A DNA stretch of 64,000 bases, from the NCBI GenBank assembly GCA_014529385.2, contig CM043945.1:156558741-156622740 (forward strand), read 5' to 3'. Source of the stretch: Adiantum capillus-veneris (lineage: Eukaryota > Streptophyta > Polypodiopsida > Polypodiales > Pteridaceae). Shown here piece after piece: positions 22,640-32,358 of this stretch. Position 1 is the stretch's first letter. Each line of letters starts with the position of its first letter. The position numbers and the translations under genes are program-made. The notes under the pieces were generated by a model, which worked only from the letters and a program-made list of their open reading frames with translations, made no database searches and was not told the origin of the DNA.

Positions 22640-24876
22640 CGGTTGGAAGGTTCCGGTGGTTGCTCTACACCCTGCTCCGGTGAAGAGGAAATATCAATAT
22701 AGCCAAAGCCTCTAAAATCTGCAGTATGTGCCCGATAGACCTCATCCAGAAGATGTGGATCTATCTCAATTTGTTCCGGCCAGGCAGCCCGAGGAATGAA
22801 CTACGTTGGCAAAGAGATAGATTGAGGTGGCTGTGGCAGAGGAGCAAGAGGTGTATGTAATGGATAATAGCGAGAAAGGTATCTATTAAGAGAAGATCAA
22901 AATGGAGGGCAAGGTGGTAGACTGAGAGAAAAAGAATGAGCTAAGGTCTCCACCCAAAAACAGACCCTGCGTCGCTCCTTACGAAATCAACAAATTATTT
23001 TCTGCAAATGAGATACATGAGCCTAGGCTTCAGCACAATCCTCTGTAGCTTGTGCCCAATCAGCAACATCAAAACCCTCGGGAACAACACTCTTACCTCT
23101 GTCAGTGTTGGATGACTCGGGTTGGTGCACCACAACCTGCTGAGTGGGTGGTTGTGCTCTCACCTCAGCAGTCAAGCGTGTGCTCCACCTTTGTAATTGA
23201 TTATCTAAAAAAATTCGGAGATCTTCTTGCATCTCCATTGCGAATGCGTCCAAATCAGTCATGTTGATCATTACATCGCCAGGATGCGAGGCTAAGTAGG
23301 AGGCTAGGCTATGCTGTGTTCTCAACTGAAGAAGTTCCCATTGGATAGAGGCCACAAACTCAGCATTAGCCTCTCTTAACATTTGTATTTCCGCCCCTTG
23401 CTGGCGAGTTGTGGCAGTCAGCTCTTCATTCTGGTTGGTTAACTCGGCAATGAGAGTCTGCGAAGCCGCTACCTGCACTTCCAACTCATTGACTCGTCCC
23501 TCTGTGGCTGGGGTTGATTAGGCCGCACGAATAGACTCTGCAAGTCTGCTCAAAAATGTGCCGCATGCCTGTAATTGGTCAACAGGGGTCGCTGCTGCTG
23601 TAGCCTCCCAGGGTAGCGCTGCGGGGAGAGTACCTCCCGTCGAGGCAGCCGCATTAGTAGTACCCGAAGTTTCTGGTTGAGCGGGGACATCCACAGCCGG
23701 AGAAGAGCTCGTCCGCAAAAGAGTAGCATTACTCACTCTCTCCTGCATTCGGCGACGCCAGTGAGCCACCGCAGAATCTTCCGAAACAAGAGATGCATTT
23801 GCCGGAGGTGGTGTCGAAAATTGCTATTCCTCCCTGCCGTGCTTGCTGATCCTGCACCTGCAGTGGCCATCTCTTGGGCTCCAAAAGATACCACTGTTGT
23901 CGATGGAGAAGGCAAATCCCCAACGCCCACCTGCTGCTGCAGTGTTTCCCTCTCATCCGTCACTGCCAAGCTTTGTGTTTGCAACAGCGGAGCATTAGTG
24001 CCTTGGACCATCAAGTGATCATCTTCAAAGTGGCAGAGAGGACGCAGGGCGAGAGGAAAAACTTCTCTCAACGAAAAAATCAATGTGAGCAGTTGGCCCA
24101 CCTTTGTATTGGTTGGGGTATTCCTCCCCAACTGTGCCATTACTCGTTGGCATTCCGCCAGCAGTCGTTCTCTGACCACCGCTGTCCAAGCTACTGGCCC
24201 AAAGTTGGCCGAATGCAACACATTTCTTGCTCGGGTCAAAATGGTATATGTTTTGGCCCGCAGTCAAATGGCCTCGAGAAACCACATATATGCATCCCTA
24301 GTTGCTACATCTGACAACCCTGACAGTTTATACTCCCCTTTGACCTTCAAACCAAATTATTGTTCTACATCTGCGGCAGGGATCACATGAGAGGCGCGCA
24401 CCACGCCATCGTTGGGCAAACAACAACACCTTGAAATCCTTTCTGCTGTCAACTGAATCTGCTGATTATTCAGCACCACCATATTGCCAGCAGTGAGTTT
24501 CTCAATCAAACCTGCTGCCTGCGACTGAACTAGGATCCCTTGCCAATCCAGGTTGGCGAACACACACAGCCGCAAGTCTTGCAGCCATGCGTCCACTCGT
24601 CAAAGCGCGAGATGCTGCACGGGAGTGAAAGGGACACATTGGAGAAGGGAAGCTGTCATGGTGGCGATGAGATGAAGGAGCAGAGAGTGGTCCTGCTGTC
24701 TTCACTGATGGTGCGGATTGTGGCAACCAGGACACAGTATTTTTCCACACTTCTTCCTGAACCGTCCAATCCGGAATTTTCACATCGAGAGTTGGAACCA
24801 CACTTTTACCCGATCGAGTGATTAATGAAACCACTGGGTCAGACTCCTCCAGTCCTTCAATCTGAACCATAGCCAC
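22640..24876 (-). pseudogene. Element I: C-terminal frame with transposon-type domain and coiled coil
   Basis: Minus-strand pieces continue from the gag at 24.9-26.3 kb. They begin with LITRSGKSVVPTLD (near 24820) and a globular part with IEKLTAGNMVVLNNQQIQLTAERIS (near 24480). A helical part (23733-24239) follows, then an Ala/Thr/Pro-rich linker (23518-23769), a clear coiled coil (23023-23484, EVQVAASQTLIAELTNQNEE onward) and a Pro-rich tail reaching about 22640. No protease, RT or integrase is visible. The order resembles element K at 1-2247. Several stops and shifts show decay. Function unknown. Confidence 0.5.
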
Positions 24877-24903
24877 ACTAGGCTGTTTCTCTGCAGTGCA
24901 TTC

Positions 24904-26300
24904 CTACTTTTTCCGATCGTATTCCATAGCTTCATTACACTCAGATCGCCAATGTCCATCCCCCAAATAGAAAAGGCATGTCTTGGGGCGATTAGGATCT
25001 CGGCCACCTCTTCCGCGACCTCGTCCTCCCCCTTGACCCCGTCCTCCTGCTTGACCTTGCACAGGCGTCTCTGATGTATGAGCATGAGCCATCGCCACAG
25101 AAGTCTCTTGTCCTTGCCCTATCTGTGGTTGTTGCCAGGTAGAAGAGTCCCCTCTACTCCGACGACCCCGGCCATTGAAATAACATTCCATTGTATTATG
25201 AGTATTGGTCGTGCAAATCGCACACCACTTCTGATTCATTGCACATTCCTGAGCAGCATGGCCCGGATTCCGACATTGGGTACACCATATTTCCTTCAGA
25301 CTTTTATCCACTGCAGCCGATTCCGTCGATCCGGATGATACAACTTTCCCGTGACGCTGGGATTTTTTCTGCGGTGTCTCCTCCGATTCTTTCCCCGAAT
25401 CGCTATTGCCGGAGTCCGAGGAATCAGATACTGCGGATTCCGACTCCGAACTATCACTGCCACTGTCCTGTGACTTCCGATGAGATTTCTTCCTATCTTT
25501 CTTCTTTGACTTCTTCAAATATTACGTATCCTCTAAAGCCTCTCCTACTACTACAACCCTAGCAATTACAGTATCTAGTGGAGTAGTTACCTTATCCACT
25601 GTTTCCATAGCCGTTCTAAGATCCTTGTTGAGCCCCCACAAAAAATAATCATTCAGCACTTCGGCTGCCGGCCTTTGTGCCTGAGGTACCCTCTGCAAAA
25701 GCATCCGAAATTTTGCAGCGTAATCCTCCATTGGCAATGACTTCTGCCGGAGCGTTCGAAGCTTCTCCAAATGTTGAGGGACTGTCTTTTCCGTTCAAAA
25801 CCTTCGTAGAAACACTATGGATCCGTCAGCATACGTCTGGAAATGGTCATCAGGGTATTCCGACAACCATTTCGCAGCTTTCCCTGAGAGTGTAGATTCA
25901 AACACTGATTGTTGATGGAGAGGAATCACCACCCCAGGATGATTCAATCCATAAGATTTATTGAATTGGCGCAAATGTGCATCAGGGTCTTCACTCGAAG
26001 GACCTCAAAACCGACTATACTTAATCTGAGGATGAGCCATCACCCCTTGCCCAACTGTTCCTCCTCCTCCCGGGAAAAGCTGACGAGCACTAGGAGGTGG
26101 AGACAGTGGCGGAGATACCCCCGGACTGCTTACCGAAGACGGTGGTGGAGCAACCTGTGTGGGTGAGGGTGAACGTACGATAGGAGTACATGACTGACTG
26201 CGCGGAGTACCTCTCGCTCGCCGCAACCACCTACCACGCACCGGGCTTGGTGATGGAGATACAGATTCCTCAATCTGCGGTGAATTAGATGCATCCTGAT
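24904..26300 (-). pseudogene. Element I: gag with zinc knuckle
   Basis: Minus strand. A Pro/Ser-rich start (26005-26260) is followed by a capsid-like part with SSEDPDAHLRQF, TLSGKAAKWLSEYPD and KLRTLRQKSLPMEDYAAKFRML (25522-26040). A Ser/Asp/Glu-rich linker follows (25360-25500). Then comes CTQCRNPGHAAQEC (CX2CX4HX4C, near 25250), a second knuckle-like CAICTTNTHNTMEC, a Gly/Arg-rich stretch (near 25000) and CLFYLGDGHWRSEC, a third knuckle with one Cys replaced by Tyr. In-frame stops near 26005 and 25790 break it. The Gly-Arg stretch and the knuckles suggest nucleic-acid binding. The frame opens about 150 bp after the palindromic array, as in element K. Confidence 0.7.
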
Positions 26301-26440
26301 TCTAGCTCAATTTTTGTTCTTTGGCACTTACTGGCCCAAATATGTTCCAAAATGAATGCAATATTAGCTATTGGCTTCTAAGGTCCCTTAGAATGCTACG
26401 ATATGCCCAAGTTTAGATTTTGAAGTCAATAGGGTCAAAA

Positions 26441-27441
26441 AGACATCATACGCTTATAAAGTCTATCTAACCACAATGATGAGGTTTTTGCAGGTTTCTG
26501 CTTATAATAGTATGCTCATACCCCTTGTGTAGTCTGAAGTTCCAAAAATGTTCAATATCATCAAAAACACATTATATGCGTATAATGCCTTTTTGACCCA
26601 ATTGAAATGAATCTTGCTCCAGAGGTAGTCCAACACCTAGGGACTTCACAGATATTCTCAAACTTGAGTTTGGAATCAAGTTTGTTCAAGTTGTGGCCGA
26701 AATGGGTGTGTAGAATGTTTGGATTGTTTCCTAGTCTTTTCAAGCTTTGGTCCAAATGCAATAAAATTTAAGCTATGGACTCCCTCAATGCTCTAGGACA
26801 CTTGGGAATACACATTTATTCAATTTGAGTCTAATCTGGGCCAAAACACATCATACACGTATAATGTCTTTTTGACCAGTTTTAACTTAAATTTCTACCC
26901 AAGGTTCTCCTTTATGTGTACACAAAGCATATGTGCTCAAAATTAGGTTTTGATGCCAACGTTTCACCAATTCACCACTTTCCTTTGTTTTTTGCTAGAA
27001 TTTGCAAAATTCTCTCCAAATGTCAGGTTGGCTCGCCAAATGGTGTGAAATCTTGCAATCAAGCTTATAGCTACCTTCCAAGTGCTTTAGTGATAACAAA
27101 CATGCAGGTTACTGACCAAATCTAAGCTAGAGACATTATGCGCGTATAAAGTCTTTCATCTCAAATTTCATCTGTTTCTATCCTAAGTTCCCCTATTTAT
27201 CAGAACATGTACATGTGTTTACAACAAAATTTAAATCTCAAAAGTGCTCACAAACACAAAAGTTTTCTTTTTTCCATCACAACCACTCCGTCTGTTGGCT
27301 TTTGGTCCCCAAATATATGCCAAAATTTCCCACTCAAGGTGTTCCTAGGGTATAAAGACTCTTTCGAGCATTCTGGTACAGTCTGTCTCCAGAGTTTTGG
27401 TCTCTTTTTAGCCCTGGAGACTTTATACACATATAAAGTCT
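26441..27441. repeat. Array of five palindromic boxes (array 2)
   Basis: The same 24-bp palindrome as in 2392-4125 occurs at 26441, 26567, 26846, 27131 and 27418. Start distances are 126, 279, 285 and 287 bp. Variation is again concentrated at the central CGCG. The box at 27418 pairs base for base except at the two centre positions. Spacers share only traces with array 1 (for example AGAGGTAGTCCA after the boxes at 26567 and 3542). The array precedes the start of the element I frame on the minus strand. Confidence 0.85.
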
Positions 27442-27928
27442 ATCTTGCAAAATTTAGATTTTTATGTGTAGAGCCCTCTCAAATGTCTTCTTAAGCTTTC
27501 TGCAACCCTTAGTCATGTAGAGCATTTTTGTGAACTTTGTTTTTGCACTATTTCAACTAAGCATCATTCTCTTTTCAAGGTTTCAATGCCAACAATCAAC
27601 GCAAGAAAATCTTCATTGATGGACAGCTCTAGATCAAGATCAAATCATCTACCTAAAGCTACTCCTAAACATAAAAAATGGGATTTTGCAATTGTGAGTA
27701 GATAAGCACTTAACTCACACACACACACACACACACTAGCTAGTGCCTTTATCACCTCATCAACCACTCAAACTCCAAAACCAATACAATTCTAAACTAA
27801 AACCATCAACACGGGTGACCCAGGCAAGACACATGCTCTTGGCATTGGATGGAAGCCCTCGCTGTTGCTAACAAGTTGGCGGTGTTGATTTTGCAATGGA
27901 CCTTCCGTAGAGCGCATAGGGAAGAAAA

Positions 27929-27966
<38 letters not shown>

Positions 27967-28169
27967 ACACAACGCACAGTGAAACACAAAATTGATTAAT
28001 TCAAAAGTTACGCTTAGGGTTACAAAATTTATCTTATATACAATTCCTCCCTAGAGGTTTGTTCCCACAAAGTCTAATGGCTACTCAAATATTACAAAAA
28101 ATATCATTTCGCTTCAAAAATAATGATACAACAAATTAGGGAAACTTCTTCTATGTTCCATCATCAACA
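27442..28169. other. Non-coding stretch with AC and CT microsatellites
   Basis: No gene seen. It contains an (AC)n run at 27716-27736 and a (TC)n run at 27933-27964. It may hold the 5' LTR of element I on the minus strand, but no primer site or LTR end is convincing. Confidence 0.5.
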
Positions 28170-28289
28170 GAGGGAGAATAAACTTTTCATTAATCAAAAG
28201 AAGAGTGAAATTTTCCTTCAAGAGATTCAATATTTAGGTTATGTTATCTCTCAAGATGGTATCCGTATGGATCCAACAAAGTTAGAGGT
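28170..28289 (+). pseudogene. 120-bp reverse-transcriptase fragment of a C-like chromovirus
   Basis: Encodes RENKLFINQKKSEIFLQEIQ and YLGYVISQDGIRMDPTKLEV. It matches, over its whole length and without gaps, the RT thumb/connection region of element C at 48865-48984, with roughly 85% nucleotide identity by eye. Similarity stops abruptly at both ends, so this is an isolated captured piece, not a whole element. Confidence 0.85.
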
Positions 28290-28376
28290 GAGGGCCGCTT
28301 TTCAAATTTTGGACCATCTCTCTCTTAGTATGCACCTGATGGCAAGGCTTCAAGGCTTCACATAGGAGGAGGAACC
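28290..28376 (+). other. Short remnant ending in a purine-rich tract
   Basis: Ends ACATAGGAGGAGGAACC just before TGATGCATG, so it could be the 3' internal end of an older copy abutting an LTR. A similar ACATAGGAGGAAGAG lies in element B near 43200. Confidence 0.35.
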
Positions 28377-29175
28377 TGATGCATGAAAAGAACAAAAAAA
28401 TCTATGTATGTTTTGTACATAGCTATGGTTTTAATGGATTTGGATCTCAACAATAAGGAGAGATAGGAACAAACCCTATGAAAACAAAAAAATCAGTGTA
28501 TGATGGATTCTACCTGACAATCACTACTTGAGGGTCACTACAGATGAAGAATAAGTGTCAATAGTGAAAGGGAGGAGAATCTTATGAATTATTGAGTTAG
28601 ATTCAACAAAATGTTATCATATTTAAGCATAATTCACTTGTGGACACAAGGCTTGCACCTAGAGTCAGGAGGGGACCACCTGGAAGACTTTTGGAAGGAA
28701 AAAGATGGACACATATTTTTGTGGGAATTTTCACATTTTTTTGCATTCCAAATTGGAAAATGTATTCAACAACAAAGTTGTAGACGTTGAGCTGGTCTTT
28801 GTGACCCTATTTTTATATAATTTTTGCAGCTATGATTTGGGAGATATGACTAAAATGGTGGAGCCTATTTGTCCACATGGGAAGAAGTCATGATTATCCA
28901 ACTCCACACACACAATTTCTTATAGGTCTCTCACCATTATTTCTCTATTTTCTCTTATTTCATCAAGATTCTCTCTAATATTATAAGGAAACTCTTGGAC
29001 TCAAGCTATGGAAGGTGGCCTGGAGACAAAGCTTGCCATGATGAAGGCGATTAGGAGAAAATTGGTCAATAATTAGGGCACACGGAGCTCTCTCATTGGG
29101 GGAATGCCTCTAACTGAGTTTACTTTGTGAAAACTCCTCTTGCTCATAATCTCTTTCCTAATCACTCTCTTGGAC

Positions 29176-29183
29176 TATAAAAA
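29176..29183 (+). promoter_or_regulatory. TATA box in LTR of element E
   Basis: TATAAAAA lies about 780 bp before the end of the reconstructed LTR, similar to the TATA position in element B's LTR. Confidence 0.45.
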
Positions 29184-29578
29184 GAGGTCTCCTCTTTTAT
29201 AAACAACACACACACACTACCCATATGCACACTAGGCCATACCCACATACCCCCACACCTACACATACACACCCTTGTGCTATATGCTAGTAGCATGAAC
29301 CATAATCACCCTTGTAATGAAGGATTGAAGACACCATTTCAAGAAGAAGAATAATGGGTACACTCATGATATTCCTCGCCATAAACTCCCATCCCTCCAT
29401 TAGGTATCCTACGGTCTTGTTCCCTTCTCATATTCTTTCCCTATGCTACCTATTGTATTCATCTTTTGCAAGCAATCAAAATGCTCTATCTTGGTGCCAT
29501 ACCTTGTGTTGTTTAAGATACACTTCTTGTGAGTATGATTTATGTTTTACTTATGTTAAGATTTGCAGATTCACCACC

Positions 29579-29581
<3 letters not shown>

Positions 29582-29624
<43 letters not shown>
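29582..29624. repeat. (CT)n microsatellite
   Basis: Uninterrupted CT dinucleotides, about 21 units, within the LTR of element E. Confidence 0.95.
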
Positions 29625-29628
<4 letters not shown>

Positions 29629-29861
29629 TCCTATCATCTTTCTACTTGCACCTTAAGGTGTGCAGGTTCCCATCGTTGGTATGAGAAGTGACCTCATTAT
29701 CTTCCTTACTACATGCACAAGTAGCAAGCCCATTCTCACTCACTCACAATTCTTCTCATCTTGTTTTTCGACCCACTCCACTTGGGAGTGAATCTTGAAA
29801 TTGTTTTCCATGGCATGTTTGATTGGGTATATGTATGCATCTTAGCCGCATATCTTGCTAG

Positions 29862-30064
29862 TGATAGCCATTTTTCGGCTCTCCGTAATTGCTATAGTAA
29901 GTTACCTCACCCTACCAAAATCACCCAAACACTGTGGCTATCCCTACCATTTCACTGCACATAGGCGTGTGTGAGCCAGGGAATTTTTCCCATATCTCCT
30001 TAAAATCCTCAGCTAGCTAGTAATTTGGGCTAGTTGAGTCAAAAAAATAAAATATATTATGGCC
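29862..30064 (+). repeat. 5' LTR of element B, left part
   Basis: Matches 43584-43786. Element D is inserted after TGGCC (30060-30064). Confidence 0.9.
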
Positions 30065-30638
30065 TGTTAACCCTCACGGCTCACGGACACCCATCACCTA
30101 CGATGGACGTGTATTATGTATTTGATAGAGTCAGGTACCGGGCTTGTCGGTCCAATAGGGAAAGGTAGAGTGATCGCCGATGAGAGGCGCACTTTAACTT
30201 GGACATTCAAGGGATTAGTTGGTTAAGCATGGGCGCCCAAGTGTGAATGGGGTGAGCTCCTATAAAAGCCAACTAAACCTAATTTTTACTCATTCTCTCA
30301 TTTGTGCAATTGAAGAGTGCTCTTGCTCCATCTCCATCTTCTTCTTCTTCACCTCCTTGTGTGTGTGTGAGAGAGAGAGAGAGAGAGGGAGAGTGTGTGT
30401 GCGATCGAGCATTACGAAGGCACGACGGCGGCGAAGCGGTTGAGCGCGGCACGACTGCAGCTTCTTCTTCATCGCGGCGAGGAATCCACCACGAAGGCGA
30501 GCGTAGAGCGGTGAGTGACACACCCTTTGTTTTCTTGAGCTTGCTAGTTTAGGCTTGTTGTGTGCTTGGAGCCGTTTGTGGCTCGCATACGGTGTATTGG
30601 CAAGTCCCTTGCTTCGACAGTGCGGCAAGGAGCGCACA
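30065..30638 (+). repeat. 5' LTR of element D
   Basis: Starts TGTTAACCC and ends GCGCACA; copy of 38239-38816. Contains a TATA box and a GT/GA microsatellite near 30360-30390. Confidence 0.95.
30261..30267 (+). promoter_or_regulatory. TATA box in 5' LTR of element D
   Basis: TATAAAA at 30261, about 200 bp into the 574-bp LTR; the same box is at 38435 in the 3' LTR. It is the likely promoter for the element RNA. Confidence 0.65.
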
Positions 30639-30642
30639 TTTT

Positions 30643-30660
30643 TGGCGCCGTTGCCGGGGA
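30643..30660 (+). promoter_or_regulatory. Primer binding site of element D
   Basis: TGGCGCCGTTGCCGGGGA lies four bases after the LTR. This exact type of site is common in plant Ty3/gypsy Tat/Athila-type elements and differs from the sites of A, B, E and F. Confidence 0.9.
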
Positions 30661-31449
30661 TATGCCCTACACTAAGCTCGGTTACCACTTTACGCTTCCT
30701 TGTGGTGCAATTTGTATCATAGGAAAGGCAAGGAAGGAGTGTGTGGAAGATTTCTGTTTTTTGCATTTTCTGCAATTGCTGTCAAGTTTCAATTTCTGCT
30801 ATTGTCTGCGTTTTTTCAATTTCTGCAATTTCTGCGTTTTCAAGTTCGGCGTTTTCAATTTCTGCAATTTTCTGCAATTTCTGCGTTTTTTCTGCAGCTT
30901 CTGCAATTTTTCTGCATTTTTTGCAATTAAAAACGCGAGCGAGCGGGCGGCGAAATTTTTCGAAAATAAAAAACGTGACTCTTAAAACGGACGGGTTGGT
31001 TTGCATAAAAGATAGATCGGGATCGGTTTCCCAAGCCCAAGCCCAAGCCCAAGCCCAGGCCCAGGCCTCGGTCCTCAGTCTTATGATATATACTAGACTC
31101 ACTCTTATATATATACCCTACTCCCTCAAGAGAGAATGAGAGCATGTGGGACAAGTCCTCCACTCTCCTCCTTTCTCTTCCCACTTGCACCCTTAGACTT
31201 TCTAGTTTGGGCCTAGTTCCCTACTGGAAATTGACAGTTTTAGGGATTCCGAGGGCATAGAGTGACCAAACGGAGGGCTGTAAAGCACGGCATGACCCTC
31301 TGACCGATACGCTCGTTTCGAGCTATCACACGGCCCATTCCACGACACGCTCTAAAAAATCTAGCAAAAAAACAAACAAAAAACACGCTAAAAACTAGTC
31401 ACAAGGCCTCCTAGAGCAGCTTTTTGACACCTTAGGGTATCAGAAGCAC
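30661..31449 (+). other. Leader of element D with two simple repeat tracts
   Basis: No convincing gene. 30750-30925 holds many degenerate TTTCTGCAAT-type units. 31031-31068 is a (CCCAAG)n run drifting to CCCAGG. A possible TATATATA lies near 31108. The LTR-to-gag leader is about 790 bp. Confidence 0.6.
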
Positions 31450-32328
31450 ATGCACTTACGCTCTGGGCGGGTGCTAGAACACGAGCATATTGAGAGTGCC
31501 TCTGTTCATACGGACACCCATTACCCATCCACGATAAGCTCTAGACCCTCAGCGGGGACACAAGGTAGCACCACCCAAGACCCTAAAATAGCCGCTAGTG
31601 ATTCCTCCTCCGACTCAGAAATCATGGAAGCATACCCTACCCAAAACACTGAGAGAGAAGGCCATGCACCTCCCGAAGCTCCACAGCCTAGTACTAGTAT
31701 GTTTAGCCGTTTCATGGAAACATTAGGTAGAGCTACTCGCTCGGAACCTGATGCAAATGAAGCACACGAAGGGGGTAGGGAAGTGGAATCTCCTTTCACA
31801 TCGCACGTGGACCCCACACCCCCAAAGAGTGTCCATGTGGATATCCTACCAACTTCTTACCAAGAAGGCCCTGTTGAGCTACCTCCTTCAGAAGTTCCCT
31901 CTAGAGTACCGTTGGTGACAAGTAAAACCACGGGGAGCAACATTGCTTCTACCTCACAAGAAACCATTAACACGTCGACTCTAGAAGGATTGTTCATTAA
32001 TGATCATTGGACATATGACCTCCACACTGAGGTGTTGACGGATCTACACTCTGGCCACGCCTACCATGTAGGATGGATAGAGATTGTACAATCCACCTCT
32101 AGTGCCACGAGCATCGAAGATCAACAGAAAATGATCTGTAATGTTATCCATGGCATTATTCAATCCGAAAGGCAAAACCGAGGGGTAAATATACTTTCAA
32201 CTGGCCCCATGAGATTTCTGGATACGAGCAAGGCTCAACAGCCTACTCTATCACAAATGGAGACTCCTCTAATGAGCCCCATGGACCCATCTTATGTCGT
32301 TTCACCTGGGGTCTCTATGCAATCTTAG
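31450..32328 (+). CDS. N-terminal gag segment of element D, ends at in-frame TAG
   Basis: A 292-residue frame beginning MHLRSGRVLEHE. The LRSGR start is typical of plant gypsy gag. The rest is hydrophilic, Ser/Thr/Pro-rich and probably disordered, with a short ordered-looking stretch near residues 175-225 (LEGLFINDHWTYDLH). It stops at TAG (32326-32328) and the next frame, from 32359, is in the same phase. The two were therefore probably one polyprotein split by a single C-to-T change (CAG to TAG), or translation passes the stop. I favour a recent mutation. Confidence 0.7.
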   Translation: MHLRSGRVLEHEHIESASVHTDTHYPSTISSRPSAGTQGSTTQDPKIAASDSSSDSEIMEAYPTQNTEREGHAPPEAPQPSTSMFSRFMETLGRATRSEPDANEAHEGGREVESPFTSHVDPTPPKSVHVDILPTSYQEGPVELPPSEVPSRVPLVTSKTTGSNIASTSQETINTSTLEGLFINDHWTYDLHTEVLTDLHSGHAYHVGWIEIVQSTSSATSIEDQQKMICNVIHGIIQSERQNRGVNILSTGPMRFLDTSKAQQPTLSQMETPLMSPMDPSYVVSPGVSMQS

Positions 32329-32358
32329 CCTCCGAGCGACAACTTTAGCTTCCCTAAC

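Larger units (their letters stand above)
28377..29861 (+). repeat. 5' LTR of element E, left part
   Basis: The start TGATGCATG is inferred from the purine tract before it. The TATA box is at 29176 and a long (CT)n run at 29582-29624. Near 28660 the LTR shares the motif GGAGGGGACCAC...AGACTTTTG with element B's LTR (39405), supporting kinship. It is cut at 29861 by B; the right part is 55046-55138. Confidence 0.5.

Noticed and set aside
23677-26166. Plus-strand frames across 23.7-26.2 kb as genes
   Set aside because: They are antisense to the minus-strand gag and coiled-coil frame and carry no recognisable motif.
2392-27441. Palindromic boxes as a CRISPR array
   Set aside because: Spacers are about 280 bp rather than 25-40 bp, boxes vary, no cas genes are present, and the genome is clearly a plant's.
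2392-27441. The two box arrays as the two LTRs of one 24-kb element
   Set aside because: Box positions and spacers do not align copy to copy, and both arrays face a coding start on the same strand, so two separate leaders fit better.
30065-30638. Frames through D's LTR (30219-30552) as host exons
   Set aside because: They repeat in the 3' LTR, run through GT/GA repeats and end where the LTR ends.
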